Source of the DNA: Pleurodeles waltl
Lineage: Eukaryota; Chordata; Amphibia; Caudata; Salamandridae
Assembly (NCBI RefSeq): GCF_031143425.1
Contig: NC_090444.1
Location: 1,349,870,323-1,349,934,322 of the forward strand
Length of the DNA stretch: 64,000 nt
Direction: 5' to 3'
The position numbers and the translations under genes were made by a program. A model generated the notes under the pieces. That model was not told the DNA's origin, ran no database searches, and saw nothing but the letters and a program-made list of their open reading frames with translations. Positions within the stretch are counted from its first letter, which is position 1. Each line of letters starts with the position of its first letter. Shown piece after piece: positions 36,446 to 48,543 of this stretch.

Positions 36446-37253
36446 TAAAGTCTATATGGCCTATAAAGGAATTCATGTTTTGGGTTGGTGGCATCAGGCG
36501 GATTTTGGACTAATAATTAGACCTGGTCATAAACATGCTGTATCTCTAGTCACTTCTGTGTCGGGTGGAGATTGGAAAAACAGATTCATAGAAGGGTTTC
36601 AGGATAAAGTGGAAAATAGCAAAGATGTTGTGGATACAATCAAAGTCAAAGAAGGTGTAGTACCTATAAAACACAAGTTATGAAAAGTGTCCCATAATGT
36701 GAGGAGTGAATTATCTACTATTTTTAAGAAAATGCAAAATGATGGCATAATTGAGCCTGTTGGCGCTACTCTTTGGCTTTTTCCAATTGTACTGGTGAAT
36801 AAGAAATCAGGAGAGCTCAGGTTAGGTATTGTTTTGAGATCAGTCAGTAATGCTTTATGGGTAGAAAAGTTTCTATTACCACACATTGATGACCTTATCA
36901 ATGCCGTGCGTCAGTCCAAGTTATTTTCGAAGATGGATCTTCGTGCAGTGTATCATCAGGTGGAATTAGATGAGCGAAGTTGTCTTCTTACAGCATTTGT
37001 TACACCTGATGGTACATTCCAGTTTTGCCACATGCTGTTTGGACTAGCTTCGGCTGCTTCTCTTTTCCAGAAGGTAATGACAAGAATGGTTGAGACTGTG
37101 TGGAATGTTGTCTTCTTTCAGGATGATACTTTAATTTTTTTAAAGAGTCAAAAGAAAAGTACAATGAGCGTGTGGAGAGAGTATTATCAATCTTGGAATG
37201 TAAAGATTTTACAATGTGTGAGGATAAGTAAATTTTTGGAGTCATTGAAATAG
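36428..37253 (+). pseudogene. pol: Ty3/gypsy pol: linker and reverse transcriptase, degenerate
   Basis: The segment begins with a gypsy-type pre-RT linker (LGWWHQADFG block) and, after an in-frame stop at 36681-36683, runs into a 188-codon frame from 36687. This has the gypsy RT order: GIIEPV, PIVLVNKKSG, a palm Asp in SKMDLRAVYHQ, FQFCHMLFGL, and a changed active site, FFQDD (QDD at 37119-37127) where gypsy RTs usually have YxDD. No gag or protease is present upstream; the element abuts a LINE remnant, so its 5' part is missing. Confidence 0.82.
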
Positions 37254-37920
37254 AATATTTTGGTTACATGTTAACATCTAAAGGTGTCGTACCCAAACCA
37301 AGCAGTATTGATGAAATCGTCAAAGCTCCTCATCCTAAAGATGGAGAGCACTTAAGATCTTTCCTAGGCCTTTGTGAATTTTACTCAAAGTTCATTAAAG
37401 ATTATGCAGGAATGACTGAATGTTTTAGATTTCTGTTAAAAAAAAACCACCACTTTTGATTGGCCTCCCATGTATCAACAAAGCTTTGAAAGTTTTAAAC
37501 GTACCATTGTGACAGCACCATTTGTGCAGCCCTATGTTGAAGGGAGAGAAAATTGTTGATGCAAGCACTTACGGTATGGGTGCAGTCCTTTCTGAAACGG
37601 ATGGCAACAAAGAAGTAACTAAAGTTTTTACTCCAAGAAGAATGAACGATGTAGAGACAAGATATTCAGTTATTGAAAAAGAAATGTTGGCTTGTGTTTG
37701 AGGAGTAGAGAAATTTAAGTCCTACCTTTGGGGCAGAACATTCTGCATAAATATCGACCACACACCTTTAGTGGATAATTTATCAGGCAGAAAAATTAAG
37801 AAAGCACCAGCAAGATTATCCAGATTAACAACTAAATTGTTGTAATTCAATTTAAGGGTCGTTTACATTGCAGTGGGCAAGAATTCTAGAGCAGATTTTT
37901 TTGTTTTGCCTTCCCATTGA
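37254..37920 (+). pseudogene. pol: Ty3/gypsy pol: RT end and RNase H, with frameshifts and stops
   Basis: From 37268 a different frame carries the RT thumb block (RSFLGLCEFYSKFI). RNase H follows with the catalytic Asp in DASTYGMGAVL (near 37558), a Glu in EKEMLAC, and an Asp in the NIDHTPL block. At least two in-frame stops (near 37699 and 37842) and frame changes interrupt it. It is the continuation of the RT at 36687. Confidence 0.8.
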
Positions 37921-38777
37921 TGATTCATTTATGTGATATTGATGATCATGAAGAAATTGAAGAATGTATTATAGCTAAAGTTGAGGATGTAATAGAGTGT
38001 TCAGGCATGGAAACATGGCACAGTCAGTTGAGAAATTATGATTTTTTAAGTCAAGTCATACATGTTGTGAAAGTGGGCTGGCCAAGAGTAAAATGGTTGG
38101 AGGTATTTTTACATCATTTTAGCAAAGTATTCAATGAATTATCTTTGGAAGGAGAATTGTTGGTGAGAGGAGACAAATTGATACCACTGGAATGTTTTCG
38201 ACACAGTATGTTGAAAACTGCTCATGTTGGTCATTTTATAATGACTGCCACTAAGCAGAGAATAAGAAATGACTTTTGGTGGCCTGGAGTTGATGAAGAT
38301 GTTGAAAGGTTTGTGAAAGAATGCATGCAATGTTGTTGTGGTGGCAAACCTTTGGTGACTGTTTCTCCTGCCATGTGTCCTGTGACTTCTCCAGAAAAGC
38401 AATGGGAGAGAATTACAGTTGATTTTTTGGGTCCCTTTCTTGTGTTGCCTCAAAAATATGAAATATTTTGTGGTAATGATTGATCATCTTTCAAGGAGGA
38501 TTGAAGAGTGTGAGGTAGCTGTCATACGTTTTTTAATGAAGTTTTAATGAGAGAAGGAATTATGAAAGAATTGCTGGCAGACAGTGGTGTGCAGTTCCCA
38601 TCAACAGCCATGCCCTCATTTTTAAAGAAATGTGTCCTTAAGTATCTACGCACTCCTCTTTATTATCCTGAAGCCAATGGAAAGGTTGAGAGATTTAATA
38701 GAGTATTGGTGGAGTGTTTTAAAAGTGCTATACAATCCAGGAAAAAATGTGAAGCAGCAATTGGAGACCTTGTTTAG
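37917..38777 (+). pseudogene. pol: Ty3/gypsy pol: integrase, broken
   Basis: The 188-codon frame 37917-38483 has the H-H-C-C zinc-binding head (HVGHF ... CMQCC) and a DFLGP start of the catalytic core with its first Asp. After a frame break near 38470 a second frame (38547-38777) supplies the second Asp region (ADSGVQF) and the Glu in NGKVERFN. The integrase is thus complete in content but interrupted. Confidence 0.82.
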
Positions 38778-39320
38778 GTTTACAGATCCACACCTCATTC
38801 TGTTACAGGAAAAGTTCCTTTTTAAAGTCATGAGGGTTAGAAAGATTGTATTGGCATTGTGTTTCTTTTGGACAATGGAAATGAAGGGTCAAGGATGTGA
38901 TGTCATTGATGCCAGTATGAAAGCAAAAAGATTGAGTGATGAATCCAGTGCAGCAGATGCAAGAAAAATAATAAATGTAAAGGTTTGTATAACAGGAAGA
39001 TTGAGTTTGAATTTGGTGATTTAGTACACATCAAAGAACCCATTTTGCTTAAAAAGGGGTCTTCCAAGTTCAGAGATCCTGTTAATATCGTCGAAGTAAG
39101 AGGCAATGCTGCCAAAATGTCAGATGATCAACTGTGGAATGTAGGAAGAATAGCCAAAATAGATAAAAATGATGTAGAGAATCTTGATTCAGGAATGGCA
39201 ATGAACATCAAACACGGGTTGGTAAACAACAATGTGAGTAAGAATATTAATGTTGTATTGCGAAGAAGCACTAGAGTAAGGAACTTACCCATAAGATACA
39301 TAAATGTAATGTTTCTTTAA
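38778..39320 (+). pseudogene. pol: Ty3/gypsy pol: integrase C-terminal region
   Basis: After a stop at about 38776 the homologous reading shifts frame. From 38985 an open 111-codon frame encodes a small beta-strand-rich domain (FEFGDLVHIKEP), similar to the GPY/F-type tail of gypsy integrases. It has a basic C-terminus (RRSTRVRNLP) and ends at 39318-39320. No clear chromodomain was recognised. Confidence 0.65.
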
Positions 39321-39468
39321 TCCTGTGTTATTGTGTCTTGTTTTCACATCCTAATATTTAAATATTCCATGTCACATTATAAGTTGATCAAAAAGTATAT
39401 TTCATATGTGTAATTCTTTTGTTATTTGTTATTACTTTCAATATTTATTTCCTTTTATTTTGTTTATT

Positions 39469-39487
39469 AAAAAAAAGGGGGGAAAGA
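39469..39487 (+). promoter_or_regulatory. Polypurine tract of the Ty3/gypsy element
   Basis: A 19-base run of A and G (A-run, then GGGGGG, then AAAGA) immediately precedes a TGTGTGG sequence. It lies 150 bp after the last pol codon. This is the expected place for the plus-strand primer and fixes the left end of the 3' LTR. Confidence 0.75.
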
Positions 39488-39790
39488 TGTGTGGTATCTT
39501 GCTATTATATTGTTCATATTTCATGTCTTTTGTTTCTATTATTAGATGAGGTGCTTGACTGAGGGTATTGTCGTTAGTCAAACACTTGGTCCGTTTTAGA
39601 ATGTTAAGATGTTTAGGTTTGAATGTAAGGACAGTTGGAAGGATTTCCTGGGCCCTTGTGTATGTTGGAAGATGCTCCCTTTCTAACTTCCAGTAAATTT
39701 TCAAATAATTATCTGGAGTGAAGTCTTCTTCAATGCTACAAAACGCGGCAAATGTTCAGCGTACCACCTTATGGTGTTTACTAAAGAATG
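39488..39790 (+). repeat. 3' LTR of the Ty3/gypsy element (right end approximate)
   Basis: Starts with TGTGTGGTATC straight after the purine tract. A TACCACC sequence near 39764 may be the complementary end. The 5' LTR is missing, so length and duplication cannot be verified. Confidence 0.55.
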
Positions 39791-40621
39791 TCTCCTGTCC
39801 TGCTACAAGCCAGCTCTGCAAAGTTATGAATTGTAAATCTTTATTAACCATCCTGTATAGAATGATTGTCTTTATTTACAAACTGGGGGATTGCTAGGGA
39901 CAATACAATGTAACAGCTTTCACCATGCATTACGTCTCCTGACTGGCTCGTCACAATCCCAGTTAAGACTAGATTTCAGTCTGGTCAATTGTAAATTGCT
40001 CCTTCAATCCAGATTTCTTTCGTACTACAAGTTGAGAAGGACTGAGGCCATGAAGTGGCATTATAAACAGTGATAAAGAAAGGTAGATCTAAGTAGTCAA
40101 CTTATTTGGAAAGATCTTTAAAGCATTTATATGCTGTGGACTTCTAGAATAAGGGATTCCTGAACAAACCATTTTCCAAAATTCTGAACAAACAGGCTAA
40201 ACTGTTATTTTCCAAATTGGATGATGAGGACTTCAGTAAAAAGTTTCATGCTAAGCATGTTCTCCCTTTGTATGGTACCGTGGCGGCCCCGAACTATCTG
40301 ATGCAGCCCGGGCCACTTGAGTGAAAATACCTCTGGGCTCATCCCTTTAAGAGCCTTTAGGTAGGGCAGACTGGTGAATGGCTCAGAGCGTTCTTGCTGC
40401 CTATCTGGGGTGGCTTCAGGGTCATTAATTCATGTTATTTGTATCTGCCCTAACCTTGCAGCTGTGCGAAAATATCGGCTAAAACTGATGTTTTATGTTT
40501 GTCCATACGGTTTTGCTCAGCTGCAGTATATGTTTGCTTAAAAGGTTATTCTGGGTAGATAACAGCCCATTTTGTCAAATTTATTTAAAAAAATTACCAA
40601 ACAGTGGAACGCACAAAGTAC
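39791..40621. other. No recognisable gene
   Basis: AT-rich sequence between the gypsy LTR and the nested transposon complex. Nothing coding was recognised. Confidence 0.4.
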
Positions 40622-41044
40622 TTGTGGCCAGATGTACGAAGCATTTTTCTAGTCGCAAAGGTGCCGATTCACAGAATTGGCCCGTTTGCAACCAGAAAAA
40701 TGCTTTTTGGGATGCACAAAGCACAAACTGCAATTCAGTAACTTGTTACCGAATCGCAGTTTGGGTTTTGCAATTCGGTATTAGGAAGGGTCGTGCCAAG
40801 GTCGTTCCTTCCTAATACGAATCTAAATGGTATGTATGATTGTTTTGTGACCGCAAATGCGGTTGCAAAACAATCGCAGTTAGCACCAATTTCAAACTGA
40901 TGCTAACCAATTCGTCTCCATGGGGTCCCTTCCCCTTTGTGAATGTATGCGAAAACAATTTTCCGTGGCACCACTGCCTGCTCTGAAAAAATGAAAAGAA
41001 AACTTTTCATTTTTGTGTTCGAAATGCATTCCATTTTCCTTTAA

Positions 41045-42116
41045 CCCCTTCGCTGCCAGGCCTTTTCCCCCTCCTGTGCCAGGACCTTTTTTTGCCTATT
41101 TGGGGCAGTTCGCGCTTAGGCCCTCATAACTTTTTGTCCACATAAGCTAACCAAGCCAAATTTGCGTCCTTTTTTTCCAACATCCTAGGGATTCTAAAGG
41201 TACCCAGACTTTGTGGGTTCCCCTGAAGGAGGCCAAGAAATTGGCCAAAATACAGTGAAAATTTCGTTTTTTTCAAAAAAATTGGAAAAAGGGGCTGCAG
41301 AAGAAGGCTTGTGGTTTTTCCCCTGAAAATGGCATCAACAAAGGGTTTGCGGTGCTAAACTCAGCAGCTTCCCAGCTTTCAGGAACAGGCAGACTTGAAT
41401 CCGAAAACCCAATTTTTCAACACAATTTTGGCATTTTACTGGGGCATACCCCATTTGTGCAATTTTTTGTGCTTTCAGCCTCCTTCCAGTCAGTGACAGG
41501 AATGGTCATGAAACCAATGCTGGATCCCAGAAACCTAAACATTTCTGAAAAGTAGACAAAATTCTGAATTCAGCAAGGGGTCATTTGTGTAGATCCTACA
41601 AGGGTTTCCTACAGAAAATAACAGCTGAAAAAGAAAAATATTGAAATTGAGGTGAATAAAACATCAATTTTTCTCTACTTTTTACTCTGTAACTTTTCCC
41701 TGCAATGTCAGATTATCGAAAGCAATATACCGTTACGTCTGCTGGACTCCTCTGGTTGCGGGGATATATAGGGTTTGTAGGTTCATCAAGAACCCGAGGA
41801 ACCCAGAGCCAATAAATGAGCTGCACCCTGCAGTGCGTTTTCATTCTATACCGGGTATACAGTAATTCATTTGCTGAAATATAAGGAGTAAAAAATAGCT
41901 ATCAAGAAAACCTTTGCATTTCCAAAAAGGGCACAAGATAAGGTGTTGAGGAGCAGTGGTTATTTGCACATCTCTGAATTCCGGGGTGACCATTGTAGCA
42001 CGTGAATTACATGGAATTTCTCAAATAGATGTCTTTTTTATACACACCCCTATATTTGGAAGGAATAAATGTAGAGAAAGACAAGGGGCAATAACACTTG
42101 TTTTGCTATTCTATGT
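41045..42116. other. Left non-repetitive arm of the piggyBac-like element
   Basis: Has no coding capacity that I can defend. It opens with two related words (GCTGCCAGGCCTTTT and TGCCAGGACCTTTTT), then AT-rich sequence leading into array A. It may hold the subterminal sequences recognised by a transposase. Confidence 0.55.
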
Positions 42117-45100
42117 TCCCCCAAGTCTCCCGATAAAAATGATACCTCACTTGTTTGGGTAGGCCTAGCGCCCGCGACAGGATATGCCCCAAAACACAAC
42201 GTGGACACATCACAGAAAACAGAGCTGTTTTTAGCAAAGTGACTACCTGTAGATTTTGGCCTCTAGCTCAGCCGCCACCTAGGGAAACCTACCAAACCTG
42301 TGCATTTCTGAAAACTAGAGACCTAGGGGAATCCAAGGAGGGGTGACTTGTGTGGCTCGGACCAGGTTCTGTTACCCAGAATCCTTTGCAAACCTCAAAA
42401 TTTGGCTAAAAAAACACATGTTCCTCACATTTCTGTGGCAGAAAGTTCTGGAATCTGAGAGGAGCGACAAATTTCCTTCCACCCAGCATTCCCCCACGTC
42501 TCCCGATAAAAATGATACCTCACTTGTGTGGGTAGGCCTAGCGCCCGCGACAGGATATGCCCCAAAACACAACCTGGACACATCACAGAAAACAGAGCTG
42601 TTTTTAGCAAAGTGACTACCTGTAGATTTTGGCCTCTAGCTCAGCCGCCACCTAGGGAAACCTACCAAACCTGTGCATTTCTGAAAACTAGAGACCTAGG
42701 GGAATCCAAGGAGGGGTGACTTGTGTGGCTCGGACCAGGTTCGGTTACCCAGAATCCTTTGCAAACCTCAAAATTTGGCTAAAAAAACACATGTTCCTCA
42801 CATTTCTGTGGCAGAAAGTTCTGGAATCTGAGAGGAGCCACAAATTTCCTTCCACCTAGCGTTCCCCCACGTCTCCCGATAAAAATGATACCTCACTTGT
42901 GTGGGTAGGCCTAGCGCCCGCGACAGGATATGCCCCAAAACACAACGTGGACATATCACAGAAAACAGAGCTGTTTTTAGCAAAGTGACTACCTGTAGAT
43001 TTTGGCCTCTAGCTCAGCCGCCACCTAGGGAAACCTACCAAACCTGTACATTTCTGAAAACTAGAGACCTAGGGGGATCCAAGGAGGGGTGACTTGCGGG
43101 GCTCGGACCAGGTTCTGTTACCCAGAATCCTTTGCAAACCTCAAAATTTGGCTAAAAAAACACATGTTCCTCACATTTCTGTGGCAGAAAGTTCTGGAAT
43201 CTGAGAGGAGCCACAAATTTCCTTCCACCCAGCGTTCCCCCACGTCTCCCGATAAAAATGATACCTCACTTGTGTGGGTAGGCCTAGCGCCCGCGAAAGG
43301 AAACGCCCCAAAGCGCAACGTGGACACAGCCAAATTTTTGAAGGAAAACAGAGGTGTTTTTTGCAAAGTGCCTACCTGTAGATTTTGGCCTGTAGCTCAG
43401 CCGCCACCTAGGGAAACCTACCAAACCTGTGCATTTCTGAAAACTAGAGACCTAGGGGAATCCAAGATGGGGTGACTTGTGTGGCTCGGACCATGTTCTG
43501 TTACCCAGAATCCTTTGCAAACCTCAAAATTTGGCTAAAAAAACACATGTTCCTCACATTTCTGTGGCAGAAAGTTCTGGAATCTGAGAGGAGCCACAAA
43601 TTTCCTTCCACCCAGCGTTCCCCCACGTCTCCCAATAAAAATGATACCTCACTTGTGTGGGTAGGCCTAGCGCCCGCGACAGGATATGCCCCAAAACACA
43701 ACGTGGACATATCACAGAAAACAGAGCTGTTTTTAGCAAAGTGACTACCTGTAGATTTTGGCCTCTAGCTCAGCCGCCACCTAGGGAAACCTACCAAACC
43801 TGTGCATTTCTGAAAACTAGAGACCTAGGGGAATCCAAGGAGGGGTGACTTGCGGGGCTCGGACCAGGTTCTGTTACCCAGAATCCTTTGCAAACCTCAA
43901 AATTTGGCTAAAAAAACACATGTCCCTCACATTTCTGTGGCAGAAAGTTCTGGAATCTGAGAGGAGCTACAAATTTCCTTCCACCCAGCGTTCCCCCAAG
44001 TCTCCCGATAAAAATGATACCTCACTTGCGTGGGTAGGCCTAGCACCGGCGACAGGAAACACCCCAAAGCGCAACGTGGACACATCCTAAATTTTGGAAA
44101 AAAACAGAGGTGTTTTTTGCGAAGTGCCTACCTGTAGATTTTGGCCTCTAGCTCAGCCGGCACCTAGGGAAACCTACCAAACCTGTGCATTTCTGAAAAC
44201 TAGAGACCTAGGGAATCCAAGGAGGGGTGACTTGCGGGGCTCGGACCAGGTTCTGTTACCCAGAATCCTTTGCAAACCTCAAAATTTGGCTAAAAAAACA
44301 CATGTCCCTCACATTTCTGTGGCAGAAAGTTCTGGAATCTGAGAGGAGCTACAAATTTCCTTCCACCCAGCGTTCCCCCAAGTCTCCCGATAAAAATGAT
44401 ACCTCACTTGCGTGGGTAGGCCTAGCGCCGGCGACAGGAAACACCCCAAAGCGCAACGTGGACACATCCTAAATTTTGGAAAAAAACAGAGGTGTTTTTT
44501 GCGAAGTGCCTACCTGTAGATTTTGGCCTCTAGCTCAGCCGGCACCTAGGGAAACCTACCAAACCTGTGCATTTCTGAAAACTAGAGACCTAGGGGAATC
44601 CAAGGAGGGGTGACTTGCGGGGCTCGGACCAGGTTCTGTTACCCAGAATCCTTTGCAAACCTCAAAATTTGGCTAAAAAAACACATGTCCCTCACATTTC
44701 TGTGGCAGAAAGTTCTGGAATCTGAGAGGAGCTACAAATTTCCTTCCACCCAGCGTTCCCCCAAGTCTCCCGATAAAAATGATACCTCACTTGCGTGGGT
44801 AGGCCTAGCGCCGGCGACAGGAAACACCCCAAAGCGCAACGTGGACACATCCTAAATTTTGGAAAAAAACAGAGGTGTTTTTTGCGAAGTGCCTACCTGT
44901 AGATTTTGGCCTCTAGCTCAGCCGGCACCTAGGGAAACCTACCAAACCTGTGCATTTCTGAAAACTAGAGACCTAGGGGAATCCAAGGAGGGGTGACTTG
45001 CGGGGCTCGGACCAGGTTCTGTTACCCAGAATCCTTTGCAAACCTCAAAATTTGGCTAAAAATACACATGTTACTCACATTTCTGTGGCAGAAAGTTCTG

Positions 45101-45672
45101 GAATCTGAGAGGAGCCACAAATTTCCTTCTACCCAGCGTTCCCCCAAGTCTCCCGATAAAAATGATACCTCACTTGTGTGGGTAGGACTAGCGCCCACGA
45201 AAGGAAAGGGCCCAAAACACAACGTGGACACATCACATTTTTTTTTAAAAAGCAGTGCCTACCTGTGGATTTTGGCCTGTAGCTCAGCCGACACCTGAGG
45301 AAACCTAGCAAACCAGTGCATTTTTGAAAACTAGAAACCCAGGGGAATCCAAGATGGGGTGACTTGCGGGGCTCTGACCAGGTTATGTTACCCAGAATCC
45401 TTTGCAAACATCAAAATTTGGCCCAAAAAACACTTTTTCCTCTCATTTCGGTGACAGAAAGTTCTGGAATCTGAGAGGAGCCACAAATTTCCTTCCACCC
45501 AGCATTCCCCTAAGTCTCTCGATAAAAATGGTACATCACTTCTGTGGGTAGGCCTAGCGCCCACAAAAGGAAATGGCCCAAAACACAACGTGGACACAAC
45601 ATATTTTTTCACAGAAAACAGAGGTGTTTTTTGCAAGGTGCCTACCTGTGGTGTTTGGCCTGTAGCTCAGCC
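42117..45672. repeat. Tandem array A: ~10 units of 373 or 383 bp
   Basis: The anchor word GTCTCCCGATAAAAATGATA (or a one-base variant) recurs at 42125, 42498, 42871, 43244, 43627, 44000, 44382, 44765, 45148 and 45514. Spacings are 373, 373, 373, 383, 373, 382, 383, 383 and 366 bp. Each unit yields an 80-90 codon open frame on both strands, but these differ by frame-neutral luck and carry no known domain. Three consecutive units starting near 43845, 44227 and 44610 are nearly identical over 81 codons, a sign of recent duplication. Units at the two ends are more diverged, as in arrays that grow from the middle. Confidence 0.92.
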
Positions 45673-48540
45673 GGCCCCAGGGGGGGGGGCAGAAATGCCC
45701 TAAAATAAATTTGCCCCCCCAACCCCCACCCTCCCCCGCCGGGAGCGACCCTTGCCTACGGGGTCGCTCCCCCTGCGTGACATTGGCACCAAAAAACTAA
45801 TCCCCGGTGCCTAGTGGTTTCTGCCCCCTTGGGGGCAGGTTGACCTAAACTCAGCCAATCTGCCCCAAGGGGGCAGAAATGGTCTAAATAGAATTTGCCC
45901 CCCCAGGGGAGCGACCCTTGCCTGATGGGTCGCTCCCCATCTCTAAAAAAAGAAACAACAAAAAAATAAAACACAAAAAAATAATTGCCCTGGCGCCTAG
46001 AGTGTTCTGCCCCCCCCCCCCCGGGGGCAGTTCGGCCTAATAATAGGCCGATCTGTCCCCCGGGGGGGCAGAAATGGCCTAAATACAATTTGTCCCCCAG
46101 GGTAGCGACTTTTGCCTGATGGGTCGCTCCCCATCTCTAAAAAAAAAAAACAAAGAAAAAAAAGAAAAATTCCCCTGGCGCCTAGAGGTTTCTGCCCCCC
46201 CCCCCCGGGGCAGATCGGCCTAATAATAGGCCGATCTGTCCCCCGGGGGGGCAGAAATGGCCTAAAATAAATTTGCCCCCCCAACCCCCACCCCCCCCGG
46301 GAGCGACCCTTGCCTACGGGGTCGCTCCCCCTGCGTGACATTGGCGCCAAAAAACAAATCCCCGGTGCCTAGTGGTTTCTGCCCCCTTGGGGGCAGATTG
46401 ACCTAAAATTGGCCAATCTGCCCCCAGGGGGGCAGAAATGGTCTAAATAGAATTTGCCCCCCCAGGGGAGCGACCCTTGCCTGATGGGTCGCTCCCCATC
46501 TCTAAAAAAAGAAACAACAAAAAAAAAAAACACAAAAAAAAAATTGCCCTGGCGCCTAGAGTGTTCTGCCCCCCCCCCGGGGGCAGTTCGGCCTAATAAT
46601 AGGCCGATCTGTCCCCCGGGGGGGGCAGAAATGGCCTAAAATAAATTTGCCCCCCCAACCCCCACCCACCCCCCGGGAGCCACCCTTGCCTACGGGGTCG
46701 CTCCCCCTGCGTGACATTGGCGCCAAAAAACAAATCCCCGGTGCCTAGTGGTTTCTGCCCCCTTGGGGGCAGATTGACCTAAAATTGGCCAATCTGCCCC
46801 CAGGGGGGCAGAAATGGTCTAAATACAATTTGCCCCCCCAGGGGAGCGACCCTTGCCTGATGGGTCGCTCCCCATCTCTAAAAAAAGAAACAACAACAAA
46901 AAAAAACACAAAAAAAAATTGCCCTGGCGCCTAGAGTGTTCTGCCCCCCCCCCCCGGGGGCAGTTCGGCCTAATAATAGGCCGATCTGTCCCCCGAGGGG
47001 GGCAGAAATGGCCTAAAATAAATTTGCCCCCCCAACCCCCACCCACCCCCCGGGAGCGACCCTTGCCTACGGGGTCGCTCCCCCTGCGTGACATTGGCGC
47101 CAAAAAACAAATCTCCGGTGCCTAGTGGTTTCTGCCCCCTTGGGGGCAGATTGACCTAAAATTGGCCAATCTGCCCCCAGGGGGGCAGAAATGGTCTAAA
47201 TACAATTTGCCCCCCCAGGGGAGCGACCCTTGCCTGATGGGTCGCTCCCCATCTCTAAAAAAAGAAACAACAACAAAAAAAACACAAAAAAAAAATTGCC
47301 CTGGCGCCTAGAGTGTTCTGCCCCCCCCCCCGGGGGCAGTTCGGCCTAATAATAGGCCGATCTGTCCCCCGGGGGGGCAGAAATGGCCTAAAATAAATTT
47401 GCCCCCCCAACCCCCACCCCCCCCCGGGAGCTACCCTTGCCTACGGGGTCGCTCCCCCTGCGTGACATTGGTGCCAAAAAACAAATCCCCGGTGCCTAGT
47501 GGTTTCTGCCCCCTTGGAGGCAGATTGACCTAAAATTGGCCAATCTGCCCCCAGGGGGGCAGAAATGGTCTAAATACAATTTGCCCCCCCAGGGGAGCGA
47601 CCCTTGCCTGATGGGTTGCTCCCCATCTCTAAAAAATGAAACAACAACAAAAAAAAAACACAAAAAAAAAATTGCCCTGGCGCCTAGAGGTTTTTTCCCC
47701 CCCTGGGGGCAGATCGGCCTAATAATAGGCCGATCTGCCCCCAGGGGGGGCAGAAATGGCCTAAAATAAATTGCCCTCCCCCCCAGGGAGCGACCCTTGC
47801 CTAAGGGGTCGCTCCCTTTGCGTGAAATTCACGCAAAGAAAAAACTCCCTGGTGTCTAGTGGTTTCTACCCCCCTTGGGGGCAGATTGGCCTCATCAAAA
47901 TAGGCCAATCTGCCCCCAAAGGGGGCAGAAATGGGCAAAATATAATTTTCCCCCAAGGGGAGCGACCCTTGCCTAAGGGGTCGCTCCCCACCCAAAAAAA
48001 AAAAAATGAAACATAAAAAAAAGAAAAAAAAAAAAAAGTCCCTGGTGCCTAGAGGTTTCTGCACCCCCTGGGGGCAGATCGGCCTAATAGTAGGCCGATC
48101 TGCCCCCAGGGGGGGCAGAAAAGGCCTTCCCGAAAATATGCCCCCCCTGGGAGCGACCCTTGCCCAAGGGGTCGCTCCCTTTTGTCAATAACAATAAAAA
48201 ATAAAAAAAATCCCTGGTGTCTAGTGGTTTCTACCCCCCTTGGGGGCAGATTGGCCTCATCAAAATAGGCCAATCTGCCCCCAAGGGGGGCAGAAATGGC
48301 CAAAATATAATTTTCCCCCAAGGGGAGCGACCCTTGCCTAAGGGGTCGCTCCCCACCTCAATAAAAAAAAATGAAACAAAAAAAAAAAAAAAAATGGTCC
48401 CTGGTGCCTAGAGGTTTCTGCCCCCAGGGGGGGCAGAAAAGGCCTTTTCAAAAAAATGCCCCCCCTGGGAGCGACCCTTGCCCAAGGGGTCGCTCCCTTT
48501 TATCAGTTTCAATGAAAAAAAAAAAAATCCCTGGTGTCTA
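45673..48540. repeat. Tandem array B: GC-rich ~376-bp dimeric units with inverted repeats
   Basis: The phrase GCCTACGGGGTCGCTCCCCC recurs near 45753, 46312, 46689, 47066 and 47440 (spacings 559, 377, 377, 374 bp), followed by diverged units to 48540. Each ~376-bp unit is two related halves of about 188 bp. The 559-bp spacing equals one and a half units, so the half-unit is the true monomer. Every half holds a GGGAGCGACC/GGTCGCTCCC hairpin, a larger hairpin around CTGCCCCC...GGGGGCAG, and an A-rich run. Homopolymer G/C and A runs are frequent, so exact lengths depend on sequencing accuracy. Confidence 0.88.
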
Positions 48541-48543
48541 GTG

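Noticed and set aside
42343..45298. Repeated 80-130 codon open frames in array A
   Set aside because: They arise from one satellite unit read many times, are open on both strands, and show no domain or start context. Unit lengths of 373 and 383 are not multiples of three.
42117..48540. CRISPR-like reading of the regular arrays
   Set aside because: Units are hundreds of bases long with no distinct short repeats and variable spacers, and the genome is eukaryotic.
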